DNA from: Phaeobacter gallaeciensis
Lineage (GTDB): Bacteria > Pseudomonadota > Alphaproteobacteria > Rhodobacterales > Rhodobacteraceae
Assembly: GCF_001678945.1 (NCBI RefSeq)
Contig: NZ_CP015124.1
Coordinates: forward strand, 3,882,001-3,946,000
Length of the DNA: 64,000 bases
Direction of reading: 5' to 3'
The notes under the pieces were generated by a model that saw only the letters and a program-made list of their open reading frames with translations, was not told where the DNA came from and made no database searches. Made by a program: the position numbers and the translations under genes. This document shows, piece after piece, positions 18,403 through 27,739 of the stretch. Within the stretch, counting starts at the first letter, position 1; every line of letters begins with the position of its first letter.

Positions 18403-19371
18403 ATGGCATCGGATCTGACCGTATTGGTGGGGGATGTTGGGGGCAGTAATACGCGGCTGGCTCTTGCGGGGCCGGAAATCGGCGTGACAGGGCTAAAACA
18501 TTTCCCGAACGACAGCTATTCCAGCCTGGATGAGGTTCTGGCCGCCTATTGCGCGCAGCCGGGTTTGCCGCCGTTGCAGGGCTGCTGCCTTGCTGTGGCT
18601 GGGCCGGTCTACGGTGGAACCTATCGGCTGACCAACCGAGACTGGCATGGCACGGCGGCGGGGCTGGCTGAGAGATTGCCGCTGGAGCCCGGTGGCAGGG
18701 TCGATGTGGTGAATGACCTAGCCGCCCTTGGTCATGCGCTGCCGGTGCTGATCCCCGGACAGCTGTCCTCGCTGCGCGCTGGGCGCCAGCAGGGAGAGCA
18801 GGCACTGGTGGCCGGTGTCGGCACCGGCTTCAATGTCTCGCTTTCGGCCGGTGGGAACACGATCGAGGCGGAACTGGGTCACGCCAGCCTGCCGGATCCG
18901 CTGGCGCAGGAGTTGGCACGTCTTCTGGGGCGTAGTCCGGAGGAATTCCCCAGCGTGGAAGAGCTGTTTTCCGGTCGCGGACTCGTGCGGCTGCACCGCG
19001 CCCTTGGCGGCGATCCCTCCGAAGGCGGGGCAGAGATCGTTGCCGCCTTTCAGGATGGCGAAGAACACGTCGCGCAGCGCAGCGTGCCTGCCTGGGCGCG
19101 GCTGCTTGGGCTGTTGGCCCGCGAACTGGTGCCTGCCTATATGCCGGGACAGGGGATCTTCTTTGCCGGTAGCGTCGCCCGCGGGGTGCTTGGCACCGGT
19201 GCGCGCGGTGATTTTCTGGCGGCCTTTGCCGAACCGGGGGGCAAACTTGCCGCGCAATGCGCCACCACGCCCCTGTGGCTGATCACCGATGATGCTGCTG
19301 GCGTCAGCGGCACCGCCCGCTATGCCATCGAAGCAGCGCAGCGCCGGGGTGCCGCACCCGTTCGGGCGTAA
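18403..19371 (+). CDS. glk: Glucokinase
   Basis: A 322-residue cytosolic sugar kinase that phosphorylates glucose with ATP to glucose 6-phosphate, feeding the Entner-Doudoroff pathway. The ATP-binding phosphate-1 motif GDVGGSNTRLAL is at residue 10; VNDLAALGHAL carries the catalytic Asp; GVGTGFNVSL is the phosphate-2 motif; EAELGHASLP contains the sugar-binding Glu and His. Length is normal for the bacterial Glk group (no ROK zinc motif). The start ATG 18403 has GAGGAGG 7 bases upstream. It stands alone, between a divergent glycosyltransferase and convergent tamB. Confidence 0.9.
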   Translation: MASDLTVLVGDVGGSNTRLALAGPEIGVTGLKHFPNDSYSSLDEVLAAYCAQPGLPPLQGCCLAVAGPVYGGTYRLTNRDWHGTAAGLAERLPLEPGGRVDVVNDLAALGHALPVLIPGQLSSLRAGRQQGEQALVAGVGTGFNVSLSAGGNTIEAELGHASLPDPLAQELARLLGRSPEEFPSVEELFSGRGLVRLHRALGGDPSEGGAEIVAAFQDGEEHVAQRSVPAWARLLGLLARELVPAYMPGQGIFFAGSVARGVLGTGARGDFLAAFAEPGGKLAAQCATTPLWLITDDAAGVSGTARYAIEAAQRRGAAPVRA

Positions 19372-19425
19372 TCGGTCGGCTACCAACGCGGAGCGGAGAG
19401 TGTTGCCGGGCGCGGCACCTGCCTG

Positions 19426-22400
19426 TCAGTAATCACGTTTGAAAAACAGGCCCAGACCGGATTCGCCTTCACTGTCGACCTTTCCGCTCACCGTCAGGCT
19501 TTTGGACAGGTCAAGATTGATGCTCAGCTCGCTATCGCCGCGGGTGTTCACATCCACATCGGTATAGACGTTCTCGGAGATATAACCGCCCAGACCCAGT
19601 CGCCCGGCGCCAAGGCTGTCCAGGCCGACTTCGGCATCATCCGCGCCGGTGCTTTGGCGCAGAGTGTCCTGAGTTTGCCCGCCCCGACCGCTCAGCTGCA
19701 GGGCCGAGGCCGCCAGCCGGGCCAGTGCCAGCGGCGACAGATCCTTGATGTTATCCCCAAAGAGCAGCAACGCCAGGGCTTCTTCGCTGGGGCGGGGCGG
19801 CTCGGAGGTGACCTTGATTTCCGGTGCATCGATCAGGCCCGAAATCTCCAGCGTGGCGCTGCCCTGTTCCGTCTGCGCCGAGGAGCGGAATTCAAGATAA
19901 GGAACCAGGTTGCCCAGCAGGGTGATCTGTCCTTCGTCCAGATCCAGACGCCGCCCCAGAATGTCGAAGGTGCCGCGGATCAGGCCGATTTGACCGGCGG
20001 GTGAGATCCGCGCTGTGCTGCCCCGCAGGTGAATGCGTCCGCCCAGTTCGGCGCGCAGGCCGCGCCCACGGGCAAAGATTTTGCCCGGAGCATCGATCAC
20101 TACGTCCAGCGCAATGTTCGAACGGCCCGCGCTGCCGCCCGTGCTTTGCGCCGATGTGATCAGCCCGGCGCGGGCGCGGGTGGCATTCACGGCGCCAGAG
20201 GCCCCGATATGAGAGATCGGCGGGATTGGCGCCGCAGTGACCGAACCGCCAGTGGCGTTGAGGTTGATATTGGTTTCACCCACGTCGATGCGCCCGGACA
20301 GGCGGCTGTTGCCGGTGAGCGCGCCGGTGAGGGCCAAGCGGCCGTTCAACTGGCTGTCGTAGCTCAGATGATCGCTCATCAGCAGATCAAGGATCTCAAT
20401 GCTGAGGTCTGCATTGAACGGCGCCGCCAGAGCCACCGGCCCGGAGACGCGCAGGCTGCCGCTGTCGCCGGGGCTGGCGGAAAGTTGCAGCAAGGCGCGC
20501 GCCTGCTGCAGGGTCACGGTGGCGTTGATATCATCGACGCGCTGTCCCGCCGATGGCAGGGCCAGCGTTGCCCCAGACGTGGTGATCGTGCCCGTAATGC
20601 TTTCCAGTGCGGGCGGGCCTTTCATGGCCAGATCGAAGCGGGCCGCGCCCTTGGTAAGGTTGGGCTTGATGAAGGGGTTCGCCCCCTCCAGACGCAGCTG
20701 ACCGGTGGCGGCGATATCGGCCGCGCCGCTGGCCTCGCTAAAGGTGCCGGAGAGATCGGCGCGGGCCTCTGCAGGGGCTGTGGCACTGGCATTGATGCTC
20801 CAGACCCCGTCTTTGCGCTGCGCCTCGCCCTTGGCGGCCAGGACGCCCGGCAATTCCGGTACGAACCGCTGCAATTCGTTGAGCGCCGCATCAAATGTCA
20901 GATCGGCGCTGCCATCCAGCTGCACGGACCCTTCCAGATCCGCACGGGAGGAATGCGGTCCCTTGAGCCGTGCCTGGCCCGACAGGATGTCGCCATCGCG
21001 GGTCAGGTACGCCGCAAGTTCCAGCGTTCCGGGCACCTCTGGCACCAGCTGTTCCAGCTCCAGCAGGCGGGCGGTGAGGGAGAGCCGTCCGGCGGCGCTG
21101 TCCAGACTGCCGCTGGCAGTGGCAGACAGGGCGCGGCTATCTAGGTTGAAATCGTCAATCCGCAATCCGTCTGCGCCGCGCGCGGCTACAAGTTTCAGCG
21201 TGGTAGGACCGGTCATCAGCGCATCCAGCTGGGCGATATCCGCGCTCAGGTCCTGCGCCTGCAGGTTCAGATCCACGTCAAAGGCGCCGGAAAGAGGCGT
21301 GAACTGCCCGGTGAACAATGCCTGCACCGCGCCGCCCAGCGGGCGGCCCGCCAGAGCAGAGAACCGTGACAGGTCGCCAGCACCTGCACTGAGGTCCGCC
21401 GACACCCGGAGACCGCTATCGAGGCCGGAAAACTTGGCGTCGCCTGCGGCGCGGTAGTCGGAGCCGCTCAGCGTCAGGCCGGTCAGCGACAGCGCATCCG
21501 GCCCGTCTGTGGTGAGAGTGGTGACAAGCTCCAGTTCGCTACCGGTTGCCTGTGCCAGCGCCGGATCGCGCGGCGCGAAATCGCGCAGGGCCAGACGTAG
21601 ATCTCCGACAAGACCTGCCGGGCCGGTGTCATCTGCTGCGCTCTTGAGGGTGCCGGAGCCGTCAAGGCGGAGTTCCCCAAGGCGCATCTGCGGATGGCTG
21701 AGTTGGCTCACCGTTCCGGCGACGCTCCAGGCGCCATCGGTGGTCTTGCGCGCGGTGAGATCTGCCCCGGCAAGGGTCGTTGCCGCGCCGGGGACGGGCA
21801 GGACGACGGCGGCTTCTCCTGACGGGGGCCGGATTTGGACCTTCAGGTTGGCGGTATCAAGGTTGCCGGTGGCGCCGGTGGCAAGCGCGCCGGTCACGCG
21901 CAGGGCACGGGTGCTGAGCGCGAGCGTATCAAGCGCGACACCGCCTTCGGCCCCGGTCTGACCACGTGTCACCAACCGCAGGCCCGGACCAAAGAAGGGG
22001 CGGTAGTCGGGCAAGAGAAGCGGATCGATATCGCCGCCCAGATCAGCCGAGAAGGCGATCCCGCTGGGGCCTGCGTCCGGTTCGCTCTCGGCATCCTGCA
22101 GCGCAGCCAGAACGACCTGACCCGAAAGACGTTCCTGTCCGTTGCTGCTGAGCGCGATATCCGCTTTGAAATCAGTGACCGGGCCACTGCCCTTTGCGGT
22201 GAGGCCAAGGGTCGGGCGACCGGGAAGAGCCAGAACGGTGGAGAGCAAACCGCCTGCGGCCTCGGTCAGGGACAGGTCCAGATCAATTTGGCGGGTCTGA
22301 TCGGAATAGCCCGCCACCAGCGACAGCCGGTCGCCGGGCTTGTCCAGCCGCGCCGTTTCCAGCCGGGTCTGCAGCGCGCCATCGGCCAGGCTCAGTGCCC

Positions 22401-22908
22401 CCGTGACGGAGAGGCTGGCGGATTGGCCCAGCAGGTCTTCGCCCAGATCCACCCGGCCTGCGCGGATCTCGCCCAGTTCAATCGCGACGGGCAATTCGGG
22501 CAGGCGGAGTGGGGTGGCTTCCGGGGTGGGCAGCTCCGGGTCTGCGGGCACCGGTGTCGGGCTGCGAACCACGGTGATGCTCTCGGCGCTGAGGCTGTTG
22601 ACCGAAAACCGCCCCTGCAGAAGGGCCAGCCGGTTCCAGTCCAGTTTTGCCTCTTCGATGGTGAGCCAGATGCCATCATCATCCGCGACGGTCAGCCGTT
22701 CGATCGTGGCTTGTGAGGACAGGGCGCCAGTGAGGCCGGTCACGGTGATATAGCGACTGTCGGCAGACAGGGTGTCTTCGAGGAACCCCACCAGCATGCC
22801 GCCGCTGTCGCTTTCTGTTTCCTGAGCGCCGGAGGGACCGACAGCAGCGGTGAGCGACAGGGCCGCAGCCAGGCAGCTGCCGCGCGTGAGGGTGCGGGTA
22901 CTGGTCAA
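19426..22908 (-). CDS. tamB: TamB, inner-membrane part of the translocation and assembly module
   Basis: A 1160-residue protein anchored by one N-terminal hydrophobic segment and built from long beta-helical repeats across the periplasm. The conserved DUF490 C-terminus is clear: GRIHLRGSTARISPAGQI, GTFDILGRRLDLDEGQI, a lipid-groove-type EVKVTSEPPRPSEEALALLLFGD-like stretch (read with Ile variants), and the final beta-strand ending LGLFFKRDY. Such proteins work with TamA in outer-membrane protein or lipid transfer. The start is TTG at 22908, overlapping the tamA TGA (TTGA), so both genes are one coupled unit. A span of charged and low-complexity repeats fills 250-800. Confidence 0.93.
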   Translation of the reverse strand: MTSTRTLTRGSCLAAALSLTAAVGPSGAQETESDSGGMLVGFLEDTLSADSRYITVTGLTGALSSQATIERLTVADDDGIWLTIEEAKLDWNRLALLQGRFSVNSLSAESITVVRSPTPVPADPELPTPEATPLRLPELPVAIELGEIRAGRVDLGEDLLGQSASLSVTGALSLADGALQTRLETARLDKPGDRLSLVAGYSDQTRQIDLDLSLTEAAGGLLSTVLALPGRPTLGLTAKGSGPVTDFKADIALSSNGQERLSGQVVLAALQDAESEPDAGPSGIAFSADLGGDIDPLLLPDYRPFFGPGLRLVTRGQTGAEGGVALDTLALSTRALRVTGALATGATGNLDTANLKVQIRPPSGEAAVVLPVPGAATTLAGADLTARKTTDGAWSVAGTVSQLSHPQMRLGELRLDGSGTLKSAADDTGPAGLVGDLRLALRDFAPRDPALAQATGSELELVTTLTTDGPDALSLTGLTLSGSDYRAAGDAKFSGLDSGLRVSADLSAGAGDLSRFSALAGRPLGGAVQALFTGQFTPLSGAFDVDLNLQAQDLSADIAQLDALMTGPTTLKLVAARGADGLRIDDFNLDSRALSATASGSLDSAAGRLSLTARLLELEQLVPEVPGTLELAAYLTRDGDILSGQARLKGPHSSRADLEGSVQLDGSADLTFDAALNELQRFVPELPGVLAAKGEAQRKDGVWSINASATAPAEARADLSGTFSEASGAADIAATGQLRLEGANPFIKPNLTKGAARFDLAMKGPPALESITGTITTSGATLALPSAGQRVDDINATVTLQQARALLQLSASPGDSGSLRVSGPVALAAPFNADLSIEILDLLMSDHLSYDSQLNGRLALTGALTGNSRLSGRIDVGETNINLNATGGSVTAAPIPPISHIGASGAVNATRARAGLITSAQSTGGSAGRSNIALDVVIDAPGKIFARGRGLRAELGGRIHLRGSTARISPAGQIGLIRGTFDILGRRLDLDEGQITLLGNLVPYLEFRSSAQTEQGSATLEISGLIDAPEIKVTSEPPRPSEEALALLLFGDNIKDLSPLALARLAASALQLSGRGGQTQDTLRQSTGADDAEVGLDSLGAGRLGLGGYISENVYTDVDVNTRGDSELSINLDLSKSLTVSGKVDSEGESGLGLFFKRDY

Positions 22909-24716
22909 AACGCCTGTCCTATGCCGATGTAGAGTTGTGGCCCGTCGTCGCTGCCGCCGGTCACGGGATAGGCGAGGTCGACCCGGATCGAGCCGATGCC
23001 CGACACGTTGTAGCGCAGGCCCAGCCCGGCGCCCGAGTGGCTGGCCGAGTCCGACGACACGAAGCTATCCGCATCGACATAGGCGTGGTCGTAAAAGCCG
23101 ACGAGTGAGATTTTCTCTGTGATGCGGCCGCGCAGTTCCGCGGACAGGGCCAGATAGCCCCGGCCGCCTGCGGTCTTTCCTGCGACGGGCACGCCGAGGG
23201 ATTGATATTCATGCCCGCGCACCGACCCGCCACCGCCGGAGAAGAACAGCAGCGTCGGAGAGACCCCACTGTGCGAAGGACCAATGACCGACCCGAGTTG
23301 CGCCCGCCCGGCCAGCACGATCCGGTCATCGGCGCCAAACCCATGATAGGTCCGGGCATCCAGCGTGATCTGCGCCCCGGGATCGCTGCCATCGACACCA
23401 AAGAAGGGCGTAAAGCGGCCACTCAGGAACCGGCCCCGGGTGGGATCCACCGTGCTGTCGCGTCCGTCGTATTCGGCCCGCAGGCTGGCGAAAGCATATT
23501 TGAAACGCCGTTTGCCAAAGGCGTCCGTGGCGAGGATGGAATCGAAGCCGACGGTTGCTTCGGCGAAGAGCGTGTCGGAAAACACCCGCCGAACCCCGAT
23601 GCCGCCCATGCCATGGGTGGCGGTGAAATGCTCCTGATCCAGACGCTCGGCTTCGGCCAGGTAGAAAATATTGTCATCGGGGCCGAGCGTGGCAGGCCTG
23701 TCCAGACGCACAGCGATGCGCCCGTCGATATCGCTGCTGCCGCCGATGCCGCTGACGCGGGCCTCGAAGCGTAGTTTTTCGGCAGCGCCGAACAGGTTGC
23801 GGTGCATCCAGCTGGTGGTGAGCGTCACCCCCTCGGTGGTGCTCAGCTCGGCGCCGAAGGTCAGCCTGCGGGGCGGCATGTCTTCCAGCGTTACGTTCAG
23901 ATCAAGCGTGCCATCGGTGTTGGCGCGCTCGGCCTCTTGCAGCGAGACCGAGGAGAAGGCCCCGGTGCGGCGAAGGCGCGTCGCGGATTTCGACATCAGA
24001 TCGGGGTGATAGACTTCGCCTTGCGGGAAACCTGCGATCTTGCGGATGGCGTCTTCGCGGACGGCGCTGGGGCTGAGAATCGTGGTCTTGCCGAACCGCA
24101 GCTGCGGACCGGGCTGCAGCCGCAGCCGGGCGTTCAGCGTGGCGCTGCGATGATCTGCGGTGATGTCCTGCCCGCCAAGGGCGACCTTGGCATGCCCCTG
24201 TCGCCGCCAGGCACGGATCCCGGCATTGGCTGCATCGCGGATGGCACCGGTGCTGGCGGGGGCGCCGCTGGTGAACTCGTCCGACAGGTCCACATCGCTG
24301 GTCTTGGGCCAGGGACGAACCTCGGCCGCGCCAAAGGTGAATCTGCGCCCCGGTTTGACCGAAATCTCGATCCGGTCGATGCGGCTGGGCGGTGTTACGG
24401 GATCAATCGCCGCTGCCTCGCGCCCATCAAGGCGAATATTAACCACCGGCGCGAAATAGCCCGCATCATACAGAACCTGCACCATGGTGCGGTAATCCGA
24501 CAGCGCTGCCGCCAGAAGATCCTGAACGTCGCTCTGATCCCCGGTGGCCAGAACCGCAGAGGCGCCTTGCAGACGCGCGGTCAGATCATCCGGCGCACCG
24601 GGAGCGACCAGCAGGGTTTCGGCGGCCTCAGCAGGAGCGGACAGCAGGCAGCCGCAGACCAGCAGGCCCGACGCCAAACGCCGCAAGGCAAAGCGTGATT
24701 TCGGTTTTGAGTACAT
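22905..24716 (-). CDS. tamA: TamA, Omp85-family outer-membrane assembly protein
   Basis: A 603-residue outer-membrane protein. I place the start at ATG 24716 because GGAG lies 6-9 bases upstream and the protein then begins with a clean signal peptide (MYSKPKSRFALRR, hydrophobic core, APAEA cleavage); an upstream in-frame start would add 20 residues that spoil it. POTRA-like repeats fill about 35-270, and the C-terminal half is a 16-stranded barrel with the Omp85 GGGGSVRGHEYQSLG motif (VRGY-like lid loop lock) and a terminal aromatic residue. Together with tamB it forms an envelope assembly module. Confidence 0.92.
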   Translation of the reverse strand: MYSKPKSRFALRRLASGLLVCGCLLSAPAEAAETLLVAPGAPDDLTARLQGASAVLATGDQSDVQDLLAAALSDYRTMVQVLYDAGYFAPVVNIRLDGREAAAIDPVTPPSRIDRIEISVKPGRRFTFGAAEVRPWPKTSDVDLSDEFTSGAPASTGAIRDAANAGIRAWRRQGHAKVALGGQDITADHRSATLNARLRLQPGPQLRFGKTTILSPSAVREDAIRKIAGFPQGEVYHPDLMSKSATRLRRTGAFSSVSLQEAERANTDGTLDLNVTLEDMPPRRLTFGAELSTTEGVTLTTSWMHRNLFGAAEKLRFEARVSGIGGSSDIDGRIAVRLDRPATLGPDDNIFYLAEAERLDQEHFTATHGMGGIGVRRVFSDTLFAEATVGFDSILATDAFGKRRFKYAFASLRAEYDGRDSTVDPTRGRFLSGRFTPFFGVDGSDPGAQITLDARTYHGFGADDRIVLAGRAQLGSVIGPSHSGVSPTLLFFSGGGGSVRGHEYQSLGVPVAGKTAGGRGYLALSAELRGRITEKISLVGFYDHAYVDADSFVSSDSASHSGAGLGLRYNVSGIGSIRVDLAYPVTGGSDDGPQLYIGIGQAF

Positions 24717-24883
24717 CAAGGCTCCGGGCAGCGGCAGGGGGCGGGCGTGCCCCCCTGTCGGCGGAAAACCTAGCACAGCAACAGCCGAGGTAAAGCCGGG
24801 ATAGGTATCATCGCAGGAGCGGATCGGGCAGGTGGCGGATTGGTGCGCACATATGCATGCCGCCCGCCATCAGAAGGCGCGGA

Positions 24884-26119
24884 TCACATCTGCGCGGCCC
24901 GGAACCAGCGGCGGATCGCGGCACGGTCTTCGGGTTCCATATAGGTGATATTGGCCGGGGGCATGGCATGAGTGACGCCTGCCTGCAGGTAGATTTCGCG
25001 GGCGCGGCGGGCCACGTCGCGCTCGGTTTCCAGAACCACGCCCTTGGGCGCTGTGCGGATGCCGTCCCAGAAAGGTTCGCGCGCGTGGCACATGCTACAG
25101 CGGCCCATGACGATCTCATGCACCTCTTCGAACCCTGCGGCCTCTGCCATCACCAGGGCGGTGCCTTGGAGTGCCGCCTCTTCCTCAGCATCGCCTTCGT
25201 GCTCCAGCCCGGCAGTGGACAGGATGATCACCCCGAGGAACAGCAGGAACGTGGCCAGCCAGGTCCAGGTCGGGTTGCCTGCATTGGCGTGGCGGGTGTT
25301 GAAATAATGCCGGATCGTCACCCCCATCAAGAATACCAGCGCCGCGATCAGCCAGTTGTATTCACTGGCAAAGGCCAGCGGATAGTGGTTCGACAGCATC
25401 AGGAAGATGACTGGCAGGGTCAGGTAGTTGTTATGGGTCGAGCGCAGTTTGGCGATCTTGCCGTATTTGGCATCGGGGGTGCGCCCTTCCTGCAGGTCCT
25501 TCACCACGATGCGCTGGTTCGGCATGATGATGAAAAAGACATTCGCGGTCATGATGGTGGCGGTAAAGGCCCCCAGATGCAGCATCATGGCGCGGCCGGT
25601 GAAGACCTGATTGAGCCCCCAACCCATGGCCACCAGCAGTACGAACAGCAGTACCATCAGCAGGGTAGGGCGTTCGGCCAGGCCGGATTTGCACAGGCGG
25701 TCGTAGACGAGCCAGCCAATCGACAAGGTGGCGGCAGAGATCGCGATGCCCTGCCACAGGGAAAGATCCGCCTTGGACTGGTCGATAAGGTAAAGCTCAC
25801 CCCCGGCCCAGTAAACCACCATCAGCAGCGCAAAGCCGGAGAGCCAGGTGGAATAGCTCTCCCATTTGAACCAGATCAGATGCTCCGGCATCTCGGCCGG
25901 GGCCACCAGGTATTTGCGGATATGGTAGAAACCGCCGCCGTGCACCTGCCATTCCTCGCCATGGGCGCCGGGGGGCAGATCCGCCGCCTTGCGCAGGCCC
26001 AGGTCCAGCGCGATGAAGTAGAACGATGAACCGATCCAGGCGATCGCGGTGATCACATGCAGCCAGCGGATGGCAAAACCCAGCCAATCCCACATCATCA
26101 CGAGTTCATACATGCGCAA
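24884..26119 (-). CDS. puuD: PuuD, membrane urate hydroxylase with cytochrome c domain
   Basis: A 411-residue inner-membrane enzyme that oxidises urate to 5-hydroxyisourate and passes electrons to the respiratory chain instead of making hydrogen peroxide. Eight or so membrane spans occur in residues 12-300, with conserved histidines such as H21 and HYPLAF; the C-terminal 90 residues are a class I cytochrome c with C341-S-M-C344-H345 as haem site and Met386 in THAMPP as the probable axial ligand. It starts the urate pathway whose later steps (uraH, puuE-uraD, allA, allE) lie within 9 kb. A divergent lysR gene is 133 bases upstream. Confidence 0.93.
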   Translation of the reverse strand: MRMYELVMMWDWLGFAIRWLHVITAIAWIGSSFYFIALDLGLRKAADLPPGAHGEEWQVHGGGFYHIRKYLVAPAEMPEHLIWFKWESYSTWLSGFALLMVVYWAGGELYLIDQSKADLSLWQGIAISAATLSIGWLVYDRLCKSGLAERPTLLMVLLFVLLVAMGWGLNQVFTGRAMMLHLGAFTATIMTANVFFIIMPNQRIVVKDLQEGRTPDAKYGKIAKLRSTHNNYLTLPVIFLMLSNHYPLAFASEYNWLIAALVFLMGVTIRHYFNTRHANAGNPTWTWLATFLLFLGVIILSTAGLEHEGDAEEEAALQGTALVMAEAAGFEEVHEIVMGRCSMCHAREPFWDGIRTAPKGVVLETERDVARRAREIYLQAGVTHAMPPANITYMEPEDRAAIRRWFRAAQM

Positions 26120-26252
26120 ACGCCCCTGTTGTCATAGTTCTCTGGTCTCAGTCCGGTCACTGGCCCTTACCCTAGGCAAGGGCGACATTCTTCGGTATTG
26201 CAGATAAAATCCAAGCTGTATCAAAAATTCTGGAATAATATCGGCCCCGTCC

Positions 26253-27188
26253 ATGTCTTACCTCGACAATATCCGCACCTTCGTGCGTGTCTACGAACTT
26301 GGCTCCATGTCGGCGGCGGGGCGGGATCTGCGGATCTCTCCGGCTGTTACTTCGGCACGGATTTCCCAGCTTGAGGATTATCTGGGCGTTCGTCTGTTCC
26401 AGCGCACCACCCGCAACCTGACCGCGACCGAGCAGGGGCAGGTGTTCTATAGCGGCGCGGTCACAGTGCTGGACGCGGTGGACCAGGCCGAGGCGAAGGT
26501 GATGCACCTAACGGATGCGCCGCGCGGCACGCTGTTCGTAGCGGCGCCTCTGGGAGTGGGGCGGCGACTGGTTGCGCCTGCGGTGCCGGAATTCCTGGCG
26601 AGCTATCCTGAAATCAACCTGCGCCTGCGACTATCGGACCGGGCGGTGGATCTGACCACCGAAGGGCTGGATCTGGCGTTTTTTCTGGGGCAACCCGAAG
26701 ACAGCACCCTGCGGATCCGCAAGATCGCCGATTGCCGCCGGGTTCTAGTTGCGGCGCCGGAGTATATTGCTCGCTGTGGCATGCCAAAGGACGGGGCGGC
26801 ACTGATCCGAGAGGGGCACAATTGTCTCAACCTGCGCTATCCCGGCGCCAGTGAGTTTCAGTGGATGCTGCAAACTCCGGAGGGGCCGCAGCGTTTTGCC
26901 GTCTCCGGGCGCTATGAATGCGATGATGGCGATGTGCTGACCGACTGGGCTCTGGCTGGTAAGGGGATCGCCCTCAAACCCGTGTTCGAGGTGGCGCCGC
27001 ATCTGGAGGCCGGGCGGCTGGTGCCGGTTGCAACCGCGACGCCGCCGGTACCGGTGCAGATGGCCTGTCTCTACACCCACCGGCGCCATCAGGATCCGAA
27101 AACCCGGCTGTTCATGGATTTCATGACCGAGCGTATGGCGCGGGCGATGCGCCAGACCGAAACGGGCGCCGAGGATCCCGGCGCCTGA
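26253..27188 (+). CDS. LysR-family transcriptional regulator
   Basis: A 311-residue regulator with the winged helix-turn-helix at residues 1-60 (MSYLDNIRTFVRVYELGSM...SAAGRDL...VTSARISQLEDYLGVRLFQRTTR) and a substrate-binding effector domain from about 90. The gene starts at ATG 26253 and is divergent from puuD, with uraH convergent 12 bases beyond its stop, so it probably controls the urate genes in response to urate or a breakdown product. The effector is not known. The final 20 residues are acidic and variable. Confidence 0.88.
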   Translation: MSYLDNIRTFVRVYELGSMSAAGRDLRISPAVTSARISQLEDYLGVRLFQRTTRNLTATEQGQVFYSGAVTVLDAVDQAEAKVMHLTDAPRGTLFVAAPLGVGRRLVAPAVPEFLASYPEINLRLRLSDRAVDLTTEGLDLAFFLGQPEDSTLRIRKIADCRRVLVAAPEYIARCGMPKDGAALIREGHNCLNLRYPGASEFQWMLQTPEGPQRFAVSGRYECDDGDVLTDWALAGKGIALKPVFEVAPHLEAGRLVPVATATPPVPVQMACLYTHRRHQDPKTRLFMDFMTERMARAMRQTETGAEDPGA

Positions 27189-27200
27189 CCGATGCGGCGT

Positions 27201-27557
27201 TCAGCTGCCACGGTAGGTGGAATAGCCATAGGGCGATAGCAGCAGCGGCACGTGGTAATGGGCCTCTGGATCGCTGATGCCAAACCGGATCGGCACGACG
27301 TCGAGGAACAGCGGCTCCTCCGTGGTCTGACCGGTGGCGCGCAGATAGCCGCCTGCGTCGAACTCCAACTCGTAAGTGCCGGTCGCAAACTCCCCCTGTG
27401 GCAGGATCGGGCTGTCGGTGCGTCCATCCGCGTTGGTCTGCATCTGCGCCAGCTCGGTCCGGGTGCCACCCTCGACACGATAAAGCGTGATCGAAAGCCC
27501 CTCGGCCGGGCAGCCGCGGGCGGTATCCAGAACATGGGTGGTAAGGTATCCGGTCAT
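27201..27557 (-). CDS. uraH: 5-hydroxyisourate hydrolase (transthyretin-like)
   Basis: A 118-residue enzyme that hydrolyses 5-hydroxyisourate to OHCU, the second step of urate breakdown. [16 protein letters not shown] at the N-terminus carries the first active-site His and Arg-containing stretch; [18 protein letters not shown] at the C-terminus is the family hallmark ending in YRGS. I use ATG 27557, which has GGAA 6-9 bases upstream and gives the normal length. A longer in-frame extension to 27920 exists but would run through the puuE promoter and is not credible. It is divergent from the puuE-uraD fusion. Confidence 0.95.
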   Translation of the reverse strand: MTGYLTTHVLDTARGCPAEGLSITLYRVEGGTRTELAQMQTNADGRTDSPILPQGEFATGTYELEFDAGGYLRATGQTTEEPLFLDVVPIRFGISDPEAHYHVPLLLSPYGYSTYRGS

Positions 27558-27623
27558 TGGCAGTTCCTTCGCTATGTCTGTTCTTCCTGCACTAAGCGCG
27601 AGAGTTGAGCAAATGGCGCCGGA

Positions 27624-27652
27624 TTGACAGTGTTTTCGGGAAATTTTGATAA
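27624..27652 (+). promoter_or_regulatory. Predicted sigma-70-type promoter of the puuE-uraD gene
   Basis: TTGACA at 27624-27629 and TGATAA at 27647-27652 are separated by 17 bases, an excellent match to the housekeeping promoter. It would start transcription near 27660, leaving about 80 bases of leader before ATG 27740. It lies in the 182-base gap divergent from uraH. Confidence 0.55.
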
Positions 27653-27739
27653 AAGGGCCAGGTCTTCTGCCATTATAGAGGTTATGCTTGCGGTTGCCTG
27701 CCAAAGTGGCGGGCGACATCAACAAAGAGACAGCAGACC